Made by a program: the position numbers and the translations under genes | The notes under the pieces: generated by a model | The model's database searches: none | What the model was told of the DNA's origin: nothing | The model's input: the letters and a program-made list of their open reading frames with translations, nothing else | Source: Dryococelus australis | Lineage: Eukaryota; Arthropoda; Insecta; Phasmatodea; Phasmatidae | NCBI GenBank assembly: GCA_029891345.1 | Contig: CM057005.1 | Location: 59,723,760 to 59,787,759 of the forward strand | Length of the DNA stretch: 64,000 bases | Reading direction: 5' to 3' | Part shown: positions 21,301-32,472 of the stretch, piece by piece | Layout of the letters: each line of letters begins with the position of its first letter | Numbering within the stretch: the first letter of the stretch is position 1

Positions 21301-23349
21301 ACAGCGCATTCTTCAGATAAACGTAGAAATGAATACAACTAGGATCACCAGCGTTGCGCCGCTGAAGGATTATCGTGTCGCCGCATACACAGGGATGACT
21401 TGGTCACATGATCGCGGTTGGGACGATCATCACCTGTGCACCCATGATAGACAGTTATTAACTCCAGTTATTTTCAACATTCGGGAGGACAAATGTGCCC
21501 TTTTAACCGCGGCGGCATATATTGTTTTCTCTTGAAACAAGGAATAGATGCCCAAGGTGGTTTTGAGTAGAAAATCATACAGTGGTAATGATCTAATGGC
21601 TGGCATAGTACGCGAAGACATTGATAATTTAAATCTGGAATATCGGTGTAACTTTCGGCTCAAAAACTTTTATCGAGAGTCAAGTGGCGATACTGAAGTA
21701 ATATCGTACATTAGTGGTCCAGAAATGATAATCTGACCCAATAGGTCTCTGAGTTTGCTTTCCACTTTATGTTTTGGCATTTTTATTGCTGTACGTATAG
21801 CGATAAGTGCGTCGTGCCTGGCTTTGTCACATTTATAATTAGCATATTTTTTTGTCACACAGTACTTCATGCGAACGGTATAGTTCAGTTGACATTGTAG
21901 CATTTAATACAGTCCAGTGCACATAACACTCCGTACAAAAAAAAAGAGAGAAACCGCAAAAAAATAAATTTTACTCGGGAGATATTACTGCACTCGAGAG
22001 ATATTCTGAGCTCTGTGATGTACAGAACCGAAGTCAGGAGACAAGTGTCGCTTCCTTGTCTACATGACTCGCTCGACGTCATGACTTGCGAAATCGCAAG
22101 ACGTCGCATAACGAGGTTACCACTCAAGAGATGAACTTAAGAGGACGCGGGACATAAAATTAATGCTATTGAGGTTTATAATATTTTACAAATTTCATGG
22201 GAGCCGATAGAGAAAACAAAGGAAGGCCATCCATACAAAATAATTTTTACTAACTACGAGAGCAAATATTTTACCTGAGTGACGTTATTCTGCCGAGATA
22301 TTTCTGACGCCGTAAATTTTTGTGTGTTTTCGTGGCACAAGAAGTTATGCGAAATTTATAAAATAATACTGCAAAATACTTGGTCTTTAAGTTGGCAAAA
22401 CCTATTATTTAGGATTGCCATTTTTTACTTTTTTCTATGTTGGCTTCCAAAACCCAGTAAAGATCAATTTACGTATTCGGTGTTAATTTATGTCCCACGC
22501 CCCCTTAAACGATATTAACGAATATCTGTGACAGCTGTTTCTGTGGCATTTAAATATCTGGAACATATACCGGTAATTTTGTCACAATGTTGTCGCTGAT
22601 GATAGCACTAGCACTGTTAATACAAAAAAAAACTGTATTTAAAACAAAAGTCCCTCGAACAATATATCGTTAATTTGTAGCACATGACCACATCCTTAAA
22701 TTTAAAATAAACTAATTTTAAATTTCATATAAATGTAATGTATTCACGTATCTTCAATAACAAAAATGTATGAATATTTATCTTGTTACATTTTATTCTG
22801 CTACGTGATATTCAAGCAGTTTATAAGAACAAGTTTTATTCTCGTTTCAAGCAGAAGCTTGGTCTACCGAATGGATAATATGATTGAAAGAATGCACTTG
22901 TCATCTCTTGATGAACATAAAAACTTCAGTTGAAGGGTCCTCTGGCAGTGGCACAATTGTCGCAGCATCACAGGTAGCTGAAATGAACTGCCTGCGACAG
23001 GCGAAGAAGGTATCACAAACGTGTGAACGTGTGCCCAAGTATACGACTCTTCACTGTCACAGATACTTCAATGACGCGTGAGACATATATATATCCCGTA
23101 ACAATGAAACACATGTTGCAAAGTAGCAGACGGCGATTTGTGGGTCATCCCTAGTCACAACAGTGTAGACACGGCTTCACAGAAGGTAGGTCAGGCAACC
23201 CCGCCATCGCATATCTCGAAGGTGTTGCGGGAAAGTAAACGTCACAAGTGCACTTATGGAGCGATGTGTAATTCCGACGTCGGTTAGTCCTCAGGCAAGA
23301 GTGTATAGAGTATATGTCTACGTGTTAAAACGTGCTTCTTGGCAATACT
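21301..23349. other. Unassigned DNA
   Basis: No gene or classifiable repeat is supported. Several 60-97-residue frames occur on both strands (for example 21242-21535 and 21885-22127) without motifs. A small dyad, GACTTGCGAAATCGCAAG, lies near 22082-22100. Confidence 0.4.
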
Positions 23350-23966
23350 GAGTGAGACGCAGTATACTATTGCGGAACGTGCAGGCCGTGTTTGTTTGTT
23401 TACGGCGAAGCAAATGGAACCATTAGGAAAGCAGTAATGTTTCACACAGCGCCACGTACCTGTGTGCTTGGAAGTAGGTGCAGTGAAAAAAAAAAGGGGT
23501 GGGGGAGATAACCGGATCTTACCATGATTCCAAGATCCCGACAGCTACGGTAAACTGGTTATAGACTGTTAACGGTAAAGTGAGCACTTGTTAAGGCCCT
23601 CATACATTTTTCCTTTCATCCAATTTCCATCTTCCTGCTGCTTTTTAATATAAACATTGCAAATGTGACCAATGAACACAGTGTATACATTTCACCACCA
23701 TCAAAATTTAATGCCCGAGGCTGCAATAAGATATATTTATTAGCAGTTAATGCCTGTTTTGGGGAGGGGGCCTTAAAAAGTGCTTACTTTATCCTGGACA
23801 TTCTATAGCTTCCAACACAATTTCATGATCGAGGAGAAACGAACATTTCGGACGCTAAACTTCGAAGTAGCACGTGAAATTGGTGTCGCATACAGAACTG
23901 TTTGAAAAATAGTTCAAGAACAGTGCTGCATTTCTACCACCCGCAACAAGTTTCATTTAGCGTGCA
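23350..23966 (+). pseudogene. Mariner-like transposase 5' fragment, split by a MITE
   Basis: At about 23365-23435 the translation ERAGRV...FVYGEANGTIRKA matches, across a frameshift, the N-terminal helix-turn-helix region of insect mariner-like transposases (DUF4817-like, IYGEC.GNxRxA). At 23858-23966 NFEVAREIGVAYRTV, then a stop, then KIVQEQ and HFYHPQQVSF match the second helix-turn-helix (IARELGISHRTVWRILHE...LHPYHxQRVQ). A type B MITE (23563-23808) lies between the two and SINE S3 truncates the end. Stops and shifts make it non-functional. The fragments at 5538 and 10416 cover the C-terminal part of such a protein. Confidence 0.6.
23563..23808 (-). mobile_element. Type B MITE, copy 4
   Basis: It runs from ACTGTTAACGGTAAAGTGAG to AGTGCTTACTTTATCCTGGAC. 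On the minus strand the interior is type B (GAGGCTGCAATAAG-inverse, ATTTCACCACCATC, CCAATTTCCATCTTCCTGC). It lies inside the transposase pseudogene. Confidence 0.78.
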
Positions 23967-24235
23967 GGGGGCCGTGGTGGCCGAGCGGTCAGACTGCTAT
24001 CATCCCACCAAGGCGAACCGGGTTCAATCCCTAGCCGGGTCTCTCTGGGATTTTCACAAGTGTGAATCGTGCCGGACGATGCCGCTTGTTGGCGGGATAT
24101 TCTCGGGGATCTCCAGTTTTCCTCCCCGCCCTTTCATTCCGGCGTTGCTCCAACTCACCTCGCTTCACCCACATCGGTTCTCAATACATAGTTAAAAGCC
24201 GCCGAAATCTCTTCTTTCTCTTTACTCTCGCCACT
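23967..24235 (+). mobile_element. tRNA-derived SINE, copy S3
   Basis: The head GGGGGCCGTGGTGGCCGAGC has the TGGCCGAGCGG A box seen in tRNA-Ser and tRNA-Leu. GGTTCAATCCC at about 24020 is the B box. The body has GACGATGCCGCTTGTTGGCG, CTCGGGGATCTCC and TTCATTCCGGCGTTGCTCC. This copy best preserves the tRNA-like head and suggests a tRNA-Ser or tRNA-Leu ancestor for the family. Confidence 0.88.
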
Positions 24236-25415
24236 CACTCTTTCAAACACTCTTCAACACAGTTAATCGCCAATTATGTGGGTCGCTTAAGTTATGCTGT
24301 ACGCGAACTGAAATGCCTGCAGGCCAAACGAAGAAAGGATTGTATCCTGAACTATTCTTAACGCATGCCTGGAAACTGTACACGCGGCCATATTTCACCT
24401 GGGATTCGGACCCGAATGAATATTCGTGGTATGAAGTCGCCTTTAACACGAAAGTTGCGCTATGAAAAGAGAATGACACAATGAGCGATTGCTTATCAAT
24501 CAACACAGAAAATAGTCTGTTCAAAATACGCAGGTCGTCTCGGAGATACGCTAATTTCGCATTTCCAAGAAACGTTATCAATCCGAAAAAATCGTGAATT
24601 ATGTTACCGAGCACAAAGCTTTAATTCGAATTCTTTGCCAGTTACTCACTGCCACGTTGTATTTTTAACTGGCACTTCACTTCAAAAGGAAGTTTCGTTT
24701 CATCCACTGAGATCCGCGGGACTTACTCGCCGTATAATTGACGAGGTCAAGAAGGAATACATTTGTTTCAGTTCTATCTCTGGCACAGTTTCTTCTTTCA
24801 ACTCTTAGGGTTCACATTCATTCGATTTCACGCGAAACCGGAACGGCACGTAAACCTCATTTACGCAGGCTTCGTTAATCAATTAACTTGTAATTGCTTC
24901 CATTCACTTTCTTATTTTACGTCTTAAATTTGCAGGCCCGAGGAACGCTTTACAATATTTTAAGTAATATAAGTATAGGGGCGAGGTTTTCTAGTGGATT
25001 ATAGCCATTTTGACGATATCTCCTTTCCTGCTGTATCATTTTCAATTAATATAAAAAATAATTGAGATGGCTTAAACAAGTATGAAAGTAAAAGTGAGGG
25101 AAAATGGGAGCGTTAAATGCAAAGGAGTTCTTAAATAACTATCCGAAATTATTTTTACAACTTTTACTTTTTATACAGCAATTACATGCTCGTATTTTAA
25201 ATATAATTTTCTTCTGACACATGTCTATCGAAACCTATCTTGAAAGGGACTAGCGTGAAACTAAGACTACTTTATATGGTAAAATGTACATTTGGAGATA
25301 TTCGGGTCCACAAGGACGAAGATATTCGGTTCCACAAGGACGAATTATGTTTACAACAGAAAGCTTGGTTCATATACTCAGAGTGTACATTAAGACAAAC
25401 ATTACCTTATCTATA
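24236..25415. other. Unassigned DNA with a 24-bp tandem duplication
   Basis: No gene is supported. Two 24-bp units, GATATTCGGGTCCACAAGGA plus CGAA and a single-substitution copy, lie head to tail at 25297-25344. The minus-strand frame 24243-24614 has no recognisable motif. Confidence 0.5.
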
Positions 25416-25836
25416 GTCTATTCGCGGTTTCTTCGCACTTTTTTTAATAAAACTTTTGAAAAATCACCCCAGCTATAACGCGTTTATTAATTTTTTTAAT
25501 ATGCCATGTATCACAAGCGTTTTATTCCTGTGTTAGCGCTAAAGTAGCTAATTTTCGTTCAATAAAAGTGTTATCCATATTTCATTTATAAATTACAGTA
25601 TTTAATTTCTAAGGAATATGATAAAAATACAGTGAGAAAACATGTGAGTTGATAGCGCCTAGTAAGAAATAATTCTCATGCTAAATATTATTACAATTGA
25701 GTGGGCACGAAATCGGTGCGTTGTCCTTTGGTGTAATTTCCTATGCTTAGTTAAGCTTAGTTTGCACGAGGTGGAGGTATACCCTGGAAGTAGAACTTTA
25801 GCAGGGCTTTAGAAAGTGTGAAGTAACCGTGAATGG
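25416..25836 (+). mobile_element. Type C MITE, copy 3 (best preserved)
   Basis: The left terminus CTATTCGCGGTTTCTTCGCA and the inverted right terminus CCATTCACGGTTACTTCACA define inverted repeats of about 24 bp. The flanks are TATA-like (CTATAG on the left, GGTATATAG on the right). The 421-bp interior matches copies 1 and 2 and contains no coding frame. Confidence 0.85.
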
Positions 25837-27137
25837 TATATAGCATACATTTAGGGGCAATGTCGAGCACACGACACAACGTCAGTAATATTACACAACA
25901 AATATTCACTGGAATCTTTTGTTTTGCATTTTCACAAGTAATTCTTTCGGAACTAGTTGTCTATATTATTTTTGAAACACTACAACAAAATTGCATGTAA
26001 TTGTGGAGTTTGTAAAATTAATTCCTAACTCCTACAGTTAAGTAAGTACTGTAGACTTTCTGTTTATTATTAACATGGAGGTAAATGGACTATTTTGTAT
26101 GTTTCGTTTAAAATGTGTTGTTAAGATACAACATTTTGTTTTTCGTGTTGCAAAAAAAAAAATTTGGCAACTTTTCGATGTATGTGTTTGTTAAACATGC
26201 AAAAAATAATCTACTGTGCTTTCTAGACGAGGTATATGTGCAGCTCTGGTGATAACAAGATTATGTTCGTTACCGGAGTGTGCGGAGATGAGCAATCGGA
26301 GAACGAATGAAGTGGGAGTATGAACAGATAACTAGGATAATATTCAGCAACAGGACGTTTCACACTGGAGGCGTCACTAGCATCTACTTTTGACACGCGA
26401 GAAGGTGCTGCCTTTTCGCCAGCGTACCAGTGAGATTGGCGTGGGACAGACTGTTTGAAATGTTGAGCGTGTGATTACTGCTACTTTTTAGCTTTTTTTT
26501 TTTTTTTTAAATCGCAATTTCTTGCCGGTTGTTAGGGAGTTGTTTGATCACCACAAGCATCATTTGTTGATTGCGAAAGCGAGCAGTTTGTTCCGCGCAG
26601 GCGGACCAAAAGAAGAGCTAAAATTAATTCGAAGGAAACGCACACCACAAACTTTCTGATTTTCCGCAAGCATTCATTTCGCAGGGAGGAAATTGCAGTT
26701 TTCCTAGAAGCGATTACGACTTGGTAATGCCCACATTTCGCAGTTAATATGCACAGGAGTTGATCAAGATTGCAACTTTAGTACAACGAACTAATAATGC
26801 TAAAGAGTACACTATATTTCTGTCTACACATTTTTTTTTTTCTGAAAGTGCCCCTTGTCACAATCGTTTTTCATTTTGCAGTAAATTTCTATACTATAAA
26901 GATTTATGTAAAAATACAACAAGGATATCCCAACATTTTTAACAGTACAGGTATCTTTCCTTGTACCTGTATAAAATATACTAAAACATGCGAACTTAAT
27001 TTTAACACTATTCCGTTTGAGCCCCCGAAAATAAGTGTTCCGCGTTTATTTACATTTTTCTATATTTTATTGCCCTTTTTACATACAGCTTTCGCAAACA
27101 AGAATATTATAAAACTCATAGCCGTATTCTGTGTAAA
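25837..27137. other. Unassigned AT-rich DNA
   Basis: No gene or classified repeat is supported. Long T-runs lie at 26493-26508 and 26829-26839. The frames at 26760-27213 are AT-driven and overlap the start of the next MITE. Confidence 0.45.
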
Positions 27138-27555
27138 GGCTGTTCACGATAAAGTTTGCACTTTTGAAATTAACCTTAGAAAAAAATTACTTCCCTGCAT
27201 GCATGTATTTTAATGGGCGCGCCGAGTAACATTCGCCCAGTAATGTTTGTGATGACAGCTGGAAAGTAGTTACATATCTTAACGTCGAATAAAAAGTATT
27301 AGGTGACCATTAGTGTATTAGGTGACCATTTCTTTCGCTTGCTGTTTTTTTTAATACCTGGATGTGTAAAACCGAGTAAATTTTTTAAAATATTTACATC
27401 TCTAATAATTTCACAGTTTCACTTGACTGGAGGATGAATAAAGTTACGAGACTCGTGGCAAAGTAAACTTTTACACATGGCGGAAGAATACACAAACCGC
27501 ATACAAGCAGGCCATTGGCAGGGCTTTCAAAAGCGCCAGTTTTACCGTGAACAGC
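27138..27555 (-). mobile_element. Type A MITE, copy 3
   Basis: It runs from AAA|GGCTGTTCACGATAAAGTTTG to CAGTTTTACCGTGAACAGCC. It is oriented opposite to copy 1 (AATTAACCTTAGAAAAAAATTAC at the left). A 16-bp internal duplication, TATTAGGTGACCATTA then TATTAGGTGACCATTT, at about 27297-27333 is private to this copy. Confidence 0.87.
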
Positions 27556-27914
27556 CCACACAGACAACTCCATTAACATGGATATGCCATCGCTAGCCTA
27601 TCACGCCCATCACTGTTCCCGAGTCACTGTGAATGATTCACGAGAACGTGATGTATTCTGAAGCGTTGTCTATTTTTCCTGAACACATTCTTGAGACTGA
27701 CGATTCACGTTGCCTCAGCGACACTGCAGCATCATGTGTCGTGACATTAGATCATCTCGCCCACATTGCCCTTTCTAGTCTCGTGGGCTCGCGTCATTCG
27801 CAGCTGTGTGAGTGATGCGATTTTATTTCAAACTATGTAACTTCAATCGGAGCTGTTATGTCGGTGGCCATTTTGTGTTTAGAGGCTTCTGGGAATGTAT
27901 GTTATACACTGTTA
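27556..27914. other. Spacer between two type A MITEs
   Basis: No gene is supported; a 60-residue frame at 27633-27815 has no motif. TTTTGTGTTTAGAGGC near 27870 is unremarkable. Confidence 0.4.
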
Positions 27915-27915
27915 T

Positions 27916-28307
27916 AGGCTGTCCACGTTTATGTCACTGCCCCGACCTGCAATTATTTTAACCAACACATTGACTAGCATACGCCCAGTAAAGTTGGCAA
28001 CAACATACGGATAGTAGTTCCATACTTTACTGTTGAATTAAAAGGGTTAGGTAAACATTTGTAAATATTAGAAGTATTTATTTCGCTCCCTGATTTTTTT
28101 TTTCAATGCGTTTAAGTGTAAGAATTAGAAAATTTGTTAAACATTTACTTTTCAAATAACTTCACAATTTCACTTGAGCGACGTATGAATAAAGTGGCAA
28201 GGCACATGGCAATGTTAATTTTACGTATGATGAAAGAATACACAGTTTGAATACGAGTAGATCCCAGGCAGGGCTTCCAAAAGTGCTCAGTTTACCGTGA
28301 ACTGCCT
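27916..28307 (-). mobile_element. Type A MITE, copy 4
   Basis: It begins GGCTGTCCACGTTTATGTCAC, where the left terminus and first internal bases have a deletion that joins the terminus directly to GTCACTGCCCCGACC. It ends GTGCTCAGTTTACCGTGAAC. The rest of the interior is full length. It lies only 360 bp from copy 3, in the same orientation. Confidence 0.84.
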
Positions 28308-28627
28308 TTAGAAATTTCTTTGGACGTACAGAAATTTTAACGTAGATGTAGAGTTAACTAACGGAAAGGCACTCCGTAATGACAAAGAACGGAAATGAGC
28401 TCCATACATAAAAAATACCGACTCTCTCCGTATTATTATCGCTTCGAATTTAAGACACGAACAATGTCGGTGATACCTGAAGCGTATAAAATCCCGTCTT
28501 CACAATACTACTTCGTGTAAAATTAATTAAAAATAAAATGAAGTTCACGTGTGCTTACTAGTGTGGACGAAATTCGCCCCGCTCGACTTGTCTTCCTCGC
28601 GGGCTTGTGATGGACTGTCAACACTTT

Positions 28628-29365
28628 GTTGACTATGCTCGAGTGTAGCTCCAGCAAAGCTAGTTAGATAATTTATTTTTCCAGAACAAAACTGGCATTG
28701 ATGAACAGTGTTTAACACGACCTTACAACTACTCGACAGCGCAGAAACAATGATGGATAATAACGATCGAATTTCTTTATTTTTGCGGACAATCAAAGGG
28801 ACATGATTGAATGTAAATCAATTTACACGATAAAGGACATTTGATTCTGTCAATATCAGCTCGGTTCTCCACTGGCTGACGACAGGCCAATAATGAACGC
28901 TGTAAAGTACAGGGTAAGGTCCGGTGTGGTATGTATCAATTAGTAGGGACCTACAAATTTCGCGTTATTATTTTGCATCAGGCTAAACTTCACAGTACTG
29001 TACGTAAAGGAGACAGCGTCGTTCCTCCATCGGCTGCTGCATAGATGCGAAGTCACTCCCTTTTTGACTGAACTCCACGTGGTTGGGGCACACAATTGTG
29101 GTGTTCATTTATTGGCGCAGAGTTACACACAGCGTGTCATATGAAGTATGGTCCAATGACAAACGTATAGCAATGATGCTCGACTTTCAAGTTTAACGTG
29201 TCCCCAAATAATAACGCGAATTTTGCAGGTCTCTGTCGATAGGACGATGGTGTGCTCTTACACAGACACCAACAGAACCAGTGTTCTTGCAGTAGTGAAT
29301 ATAGGTGATTGACTTTCAATTTGTCTTAAGTGTCATTAAATGTGTGCAGACATCTATGTGTTAAC
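28628..29365 (+). repeat. Type D dispersed repeat, copy 2, with nested MITE
   Basis: It is colinear with 16315-16740 (GACTATGCTCGAGTGTAGCT, CTCGACAGCGCAGAAACAATG, TCAATATCAGCTCGGTTC, AGGTCCGGTGTGGTATG, then CCAACAGAACCAGTGTTC and ATTAAATGTGTGCAGACATC). The interruption at 28944-29235 is absent from the first copy, which therefore marks the empty site. Confidence 0.72.
28944..29235. mobile_element. hAT-like MITE (family F)
   Basis: The left end is TAGGGACCTACAAATTTCGC and the inverted right end CAGAGACCTGCAAAATTCGC. Both continue GTTATTATTT. Length is 292 bp. The presumed target duplication is degraded (TCAATTAG and TCGATAGG, 5 of 8 matching), which suggests greater age than the copies with exact duplications. 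The comparison copy at 16315 confirms the insertion. Confidence 0.78.
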
Positions 29366-29631
29366 GGGCGATTTTTTCTAACATGCCCTAATTATAGGAT
29401 TTAATGTGTATGCCCAAGGTAGGAACTGGAGCTAGTCCTAATTGCGTCTCAGGGCGAACCCCTTACGCCTACAAGGGGACATACAAGGAGACATGCATCG
29501 TGGCGCAACACCCACTCCTCGCACCAGGGTACCGAAAACATGACCAAATAAAGGTATGGCGTGGTACGAAATCCCTTCGGAATACCATGCGACCCCGGCC
29601 GCAACCACTAACCCACGCCATGACGAATTGT

Positions 29632-29922
29632 TAGAGATAGGTGTTTATAGCGAAAAGATTTATGGTCATGCTAGACTTCAATATTTTACGTCCACGGCCA
29701 CAACTTCCTTTGGTTATTGGCCGGGAGTCTATGTGAGAAGGCATGTTCCTACTTGACTGGGCCAATCCTAATCAAACACTCTGATAATGGATATCAGAGA
29801 TTCGCGGACAGGCGCTTGATGCACGTGATATTTACTCGTCCAACCACTAATGTGCATATGAACAAAAGTGTTTTGGAGTACAGCTAGCCTTGAAAACTTT
29901 TCGCGAAAAACACCTGTCCTTA
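29632..29922. mobile_element. hAT-like MITE (family G), copy 2
   Basis: The 291-bp element begins TAGAGATAGGTGTTTATAGC and, inverted at the right, TAAGGACAGGTGTTTTTCGC. Both ends then read GAAAAG or a near match. Flanking octamers CGAATTGT and CAAATTGC match at 6 of 8. It shares family and length with 19138-19432. Confidence 0.78.
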
Positions 29923-29930
29923 CAAATTGC

Positions 29931-30477
29931 TAGGGATTGGAAAATTCCGCGAGCTCAATGACACTCCTGTGCACCCTCGAGCCTCAGTTGTTTGTCCGTT
30001 GGTTGCTTCCCGAGTGAGTAGCCGCAGCATTACAACACACCTGGCAGTATGGGATTCGCAACTGGTTTCCTTCCCAGTCTACAGTTGGCTCAGATGCATC
30101 AAGGACGCGTCTAACAAACTGTGGTCCAATGGAAGCACAAACCCATTTGTACACGCGAATGCAGTTTAACTTGTCCTCAGATGAATCCGGGCAGGGACAG
30201 GAACAGTTCGCGAGTTCATTTCAGGACAAGATAGACGTCAAACACGTGTACACTGAAGTTGACTTTGCGATTCGATCACAGTTCATAAGAAACGTCCTGG
30301 ACTTGCAAAGAAACAAGTAGCAAGTGCCATACTGTTAGGTGTGAAGTAAAACTGGCTACTCTATGGGGCAGCAGCCAATGAACAAACATCTGAGGCTCGA
30401 GTATACACATGACTGTGGAGTCTAGCCTAAAGGTCATTGAACTCACGAATTTGTCCTATCCTTATCCGGGACTCTAA
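29931..30477 (-). mobile_element. hAT-like MITE (family E), interrupted by another copy
   Basis: It starts TAGGGATTGGAAAATTCCGC right after the previous MITE. Its inverse matches the element at 49084: AACTTGTCCTCAGATGAATCC, TGGTCCAATG, GCGTCTAACAAACT. Its far terminus (TCCGGGACTCTAA) is displaced to 30465-30477 because a second element (30192-30462) inserted within it. Confidence 0.7.
30192..30462 (+). mobile_element. hAT-like MITE (family E) nested in the preceding copy
   Basis: The left end is CAGGGACAGGAACAGTTCGC followed by GAGTTCATTTC. The right end is GAACTCACGAATTTGTCC, then TATCC. The host words AATCCGGG (30184-30191) and TATCCGGG (30463-30470) flank it, matching 7 of 8. The interior closely matches 37173-37462 (GACAAGATAGACGTCAAACAC, AAACAAGTAGC, TGCCATACTG). 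Confidence 0.76.
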
Positions 30478-30582
30478 TAATTACTAAGGTCAATGATATT
30501 TCACGAAAAGAATCGGGATAAACTACAACTGAAAACGATGTACAGCCATTTAACTTTATTGATTGGAGTGGAGAGTGGAGAT

Positions 30583-30824
30583 ATTTGGGCGGCTCTGAAT
30601 ACCGAGGTCTTGAGAGCCGATGAAGACGAAGTGAGGTGAGTATGAAGCAGTGCCCGAATGGAAGGGCGGGAGATACGGGAGATCCCCGAGAAAACCTGCC
30701 GACCAGCAGCATGGTCCAGCACGATTCCCACATTCGAAAATTCTGGAGCGACCCCGCCGGGAATCGAACCCGGTTCACCTAAGTGAAAGGCGAGTAGTCT
30801 GACCACGAGACCGCCATGGTCCCC
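30583..30824 (-). mobile_element. tRNA-derived SINE, copy S4
   Basis: On the minus strand the head GGGGACCATGGCGGTCTCGT is followed by B box GGTTCGATTCC (30761-30771) and the body GATGCTGCTGGTCGGCAGG-like, CTCGGGGATCTCC. It ends near GACCTCGGTATTCAGAGCC. The tRNA-like head carries one or two A-box changes. Confidence 0.86.
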
Positions 30825-30934
30825 ATTATTGATTGTACAAATCATGTTTCGTCGTATATGATAATTTTTTGCGTGCAAATCACCTAGGTGTTCAATATCG
30901 CAATTACCGAAATTTAGATGTCTCGCTATAGGAA

Positions 30935-31240
30935 AGGGCTACTCGCGCAGACAGCAATCGTTGGCAAAACTACATCTGCTGCTGTTTATACAGTATTTAA
31001 GCATGCCATCAGCGGGAATGTTTCACCAAAACTGACTGGCTCTCGTAATTGCCGAAATGAACACGACGTAACGTATAATTTGATACACGCGAGAGTACAT
31101 TTTAATTGGGATTCAGCCAACTCTTATTACGTTGGCTAACAACCAGGCAATAATGAATGTTGTGCAGAACAACGAGCGTGTTTGGTGCATAGGGTTGACC
31201 AACAAGACCGTTGTCAAATGGGACCGTGGTAAGAGGGCTC
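30935..31240 (+). repeat. Type D dispersed repeat, distant copy 3
   Basis: Spaced matches to the type D copies (ACATTTTAATTGGGA, AACCAGGCAATAATGAA, ACCAACAAGACCG) keep the same order, but identity is low. No terminal repeats are visible. Confidence 0.38.
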
Positions 31241-31258
31241 TGGTAAATTTCTACTTCC

Positions 31259-31400
31259 AGAATATTCCTCCGCCTCATGCAAACAAAGCTTAACCGAGTC
31301 TATAAAATTACACCGAACAGGCAACGCACCGTATTCGTGCGCACTCAGTGTAAAAATGTTTTGAATAACCACTATTTCTTACTTGGCATTACCACCACTC
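31259..31400 (-). mobile_element. Type C MITE fragment, copy 4
   Basis: The minus strand reads GTTATTCAAAACATTTTTAC, CGCACGAATACGGTGCG, GTGTAATTTTATAGACTCGG, TTAAGCTTTGTTTGCATGAG and GGCGGAGGAATATTC, matching the right half of type C. Neither terminus is present. Confidence 0.7.
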
Positions 31401-31694
31401 ATATTTTCCCCCTTTTTATATTCATGTTATTTAGGTCTATAAATGCAAATATAATTTATAGACAAAATGAAATTATAATTTAACCAAAAATAAGATACTT
31501 TAACAAAAGTATTATATGCTTGTGGGATATAATCTAAGGAAACAGCCAAACCCGTCATGTGGGGTGATTTTTAATTAACTAGGGATGAGCTAAAATTTTT
31601 TTGTTCACACGTGTATCTACTCCAATATAATATATTTCCAAAAGAACTTGGTAAACTTTCTTGAGACTTGAAAATTATAATATAACCCATTGTA

Positions 31695-32110
31695 GGCTAT
31701 TCACGGTAAAGTGAGTACTTTTGAAATCAACATTTGAAAAGTGTCACTGCCCCGACCTGCATATCATTTTACGGACACACCGCCACGCGTCCACTGAAGT
31801 TGGCAACGACGGAGAGAAAGTAGTTCCATGTGTTAAAAGATAATTGCAAGTGTTAAGTAAACATTTGGGAATACGGAATTGTTATACTTTACTTTTTGTT
31901 TATTTTAATATATATAAGTGTAAGAATAATGAAATTTGTAAAAGTTTACTTTTCTAAAAAAAAAAAATTTATTTGCTTATGACCGAAGCATGGATAAAGT
32001 TATCAGGCGCATGGTAACGTTGATTGTACAGTACATGGTATAAGAATACATAATGTGCACACAAGTAGATATGAGGGCTTTCAAAAGTGCTCATTTTACC
32101 ACGAACAGTG
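31695..32110 (-). mobile_element. Type A MITE, copy 5
   Basis: It runs from GTA|GGCTATTCACGGTAAAGTGAG to GTGCTCATTTTACCACGAAC. The interior shows GTGTCACTGCCCCGACC, GTTGGCAACGACGGAGAG and CGAAGCATGGATAAAG in reverse orientation. About 416 bp. Confidence 0.87.
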
Positions 32111-32211
32111 TATACACGCCCGAGCAGAGGTCGCCACAAGCAGAACTCAGCTGTCCTGTTCGATTGGTCCGAACGGAATGAACCTACAAGAGACCGAATG
32201 TTAACTATGAT

Positions 32212-32472
32212 ATTTCGCGAAAAGATTGCGAGACAAGATAGAGTTCAAAGCACTGTGGGTGTGATCTTCCAGCATTTTTGATTGGCTGAAGCATGTTCTG
32301 CTCCATGTTAACTGTTTGCGCACGAATCATGGAGTTGCGGAATCCTGAGAGGCTCAGCCGAATGCAGAAACGACACCAGCAACAAATAGAGTTATAACAA
32401 CAGCGGATGTGTATATATTGTATCGAGGTCTAGCGTGTGCTCCGATTTATTCGCGAAAAAACAGTGGCCCTA
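32212..32472. mobile_element. hAT-like MITE (family G), copy 3, left end trimmed
   Basis: The right end inverted is TAGGGCCACTGTTTTTTCGC. The left side starts inside the terminal repeat at TATTTCGCGAAAAGATTG, so the outermost ten or so bases are missing. ACTATGAT before and ACTATAAG after match 6 of 8 and are consistent with a decayed 8-bp duplication. Confidence 0.62.
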
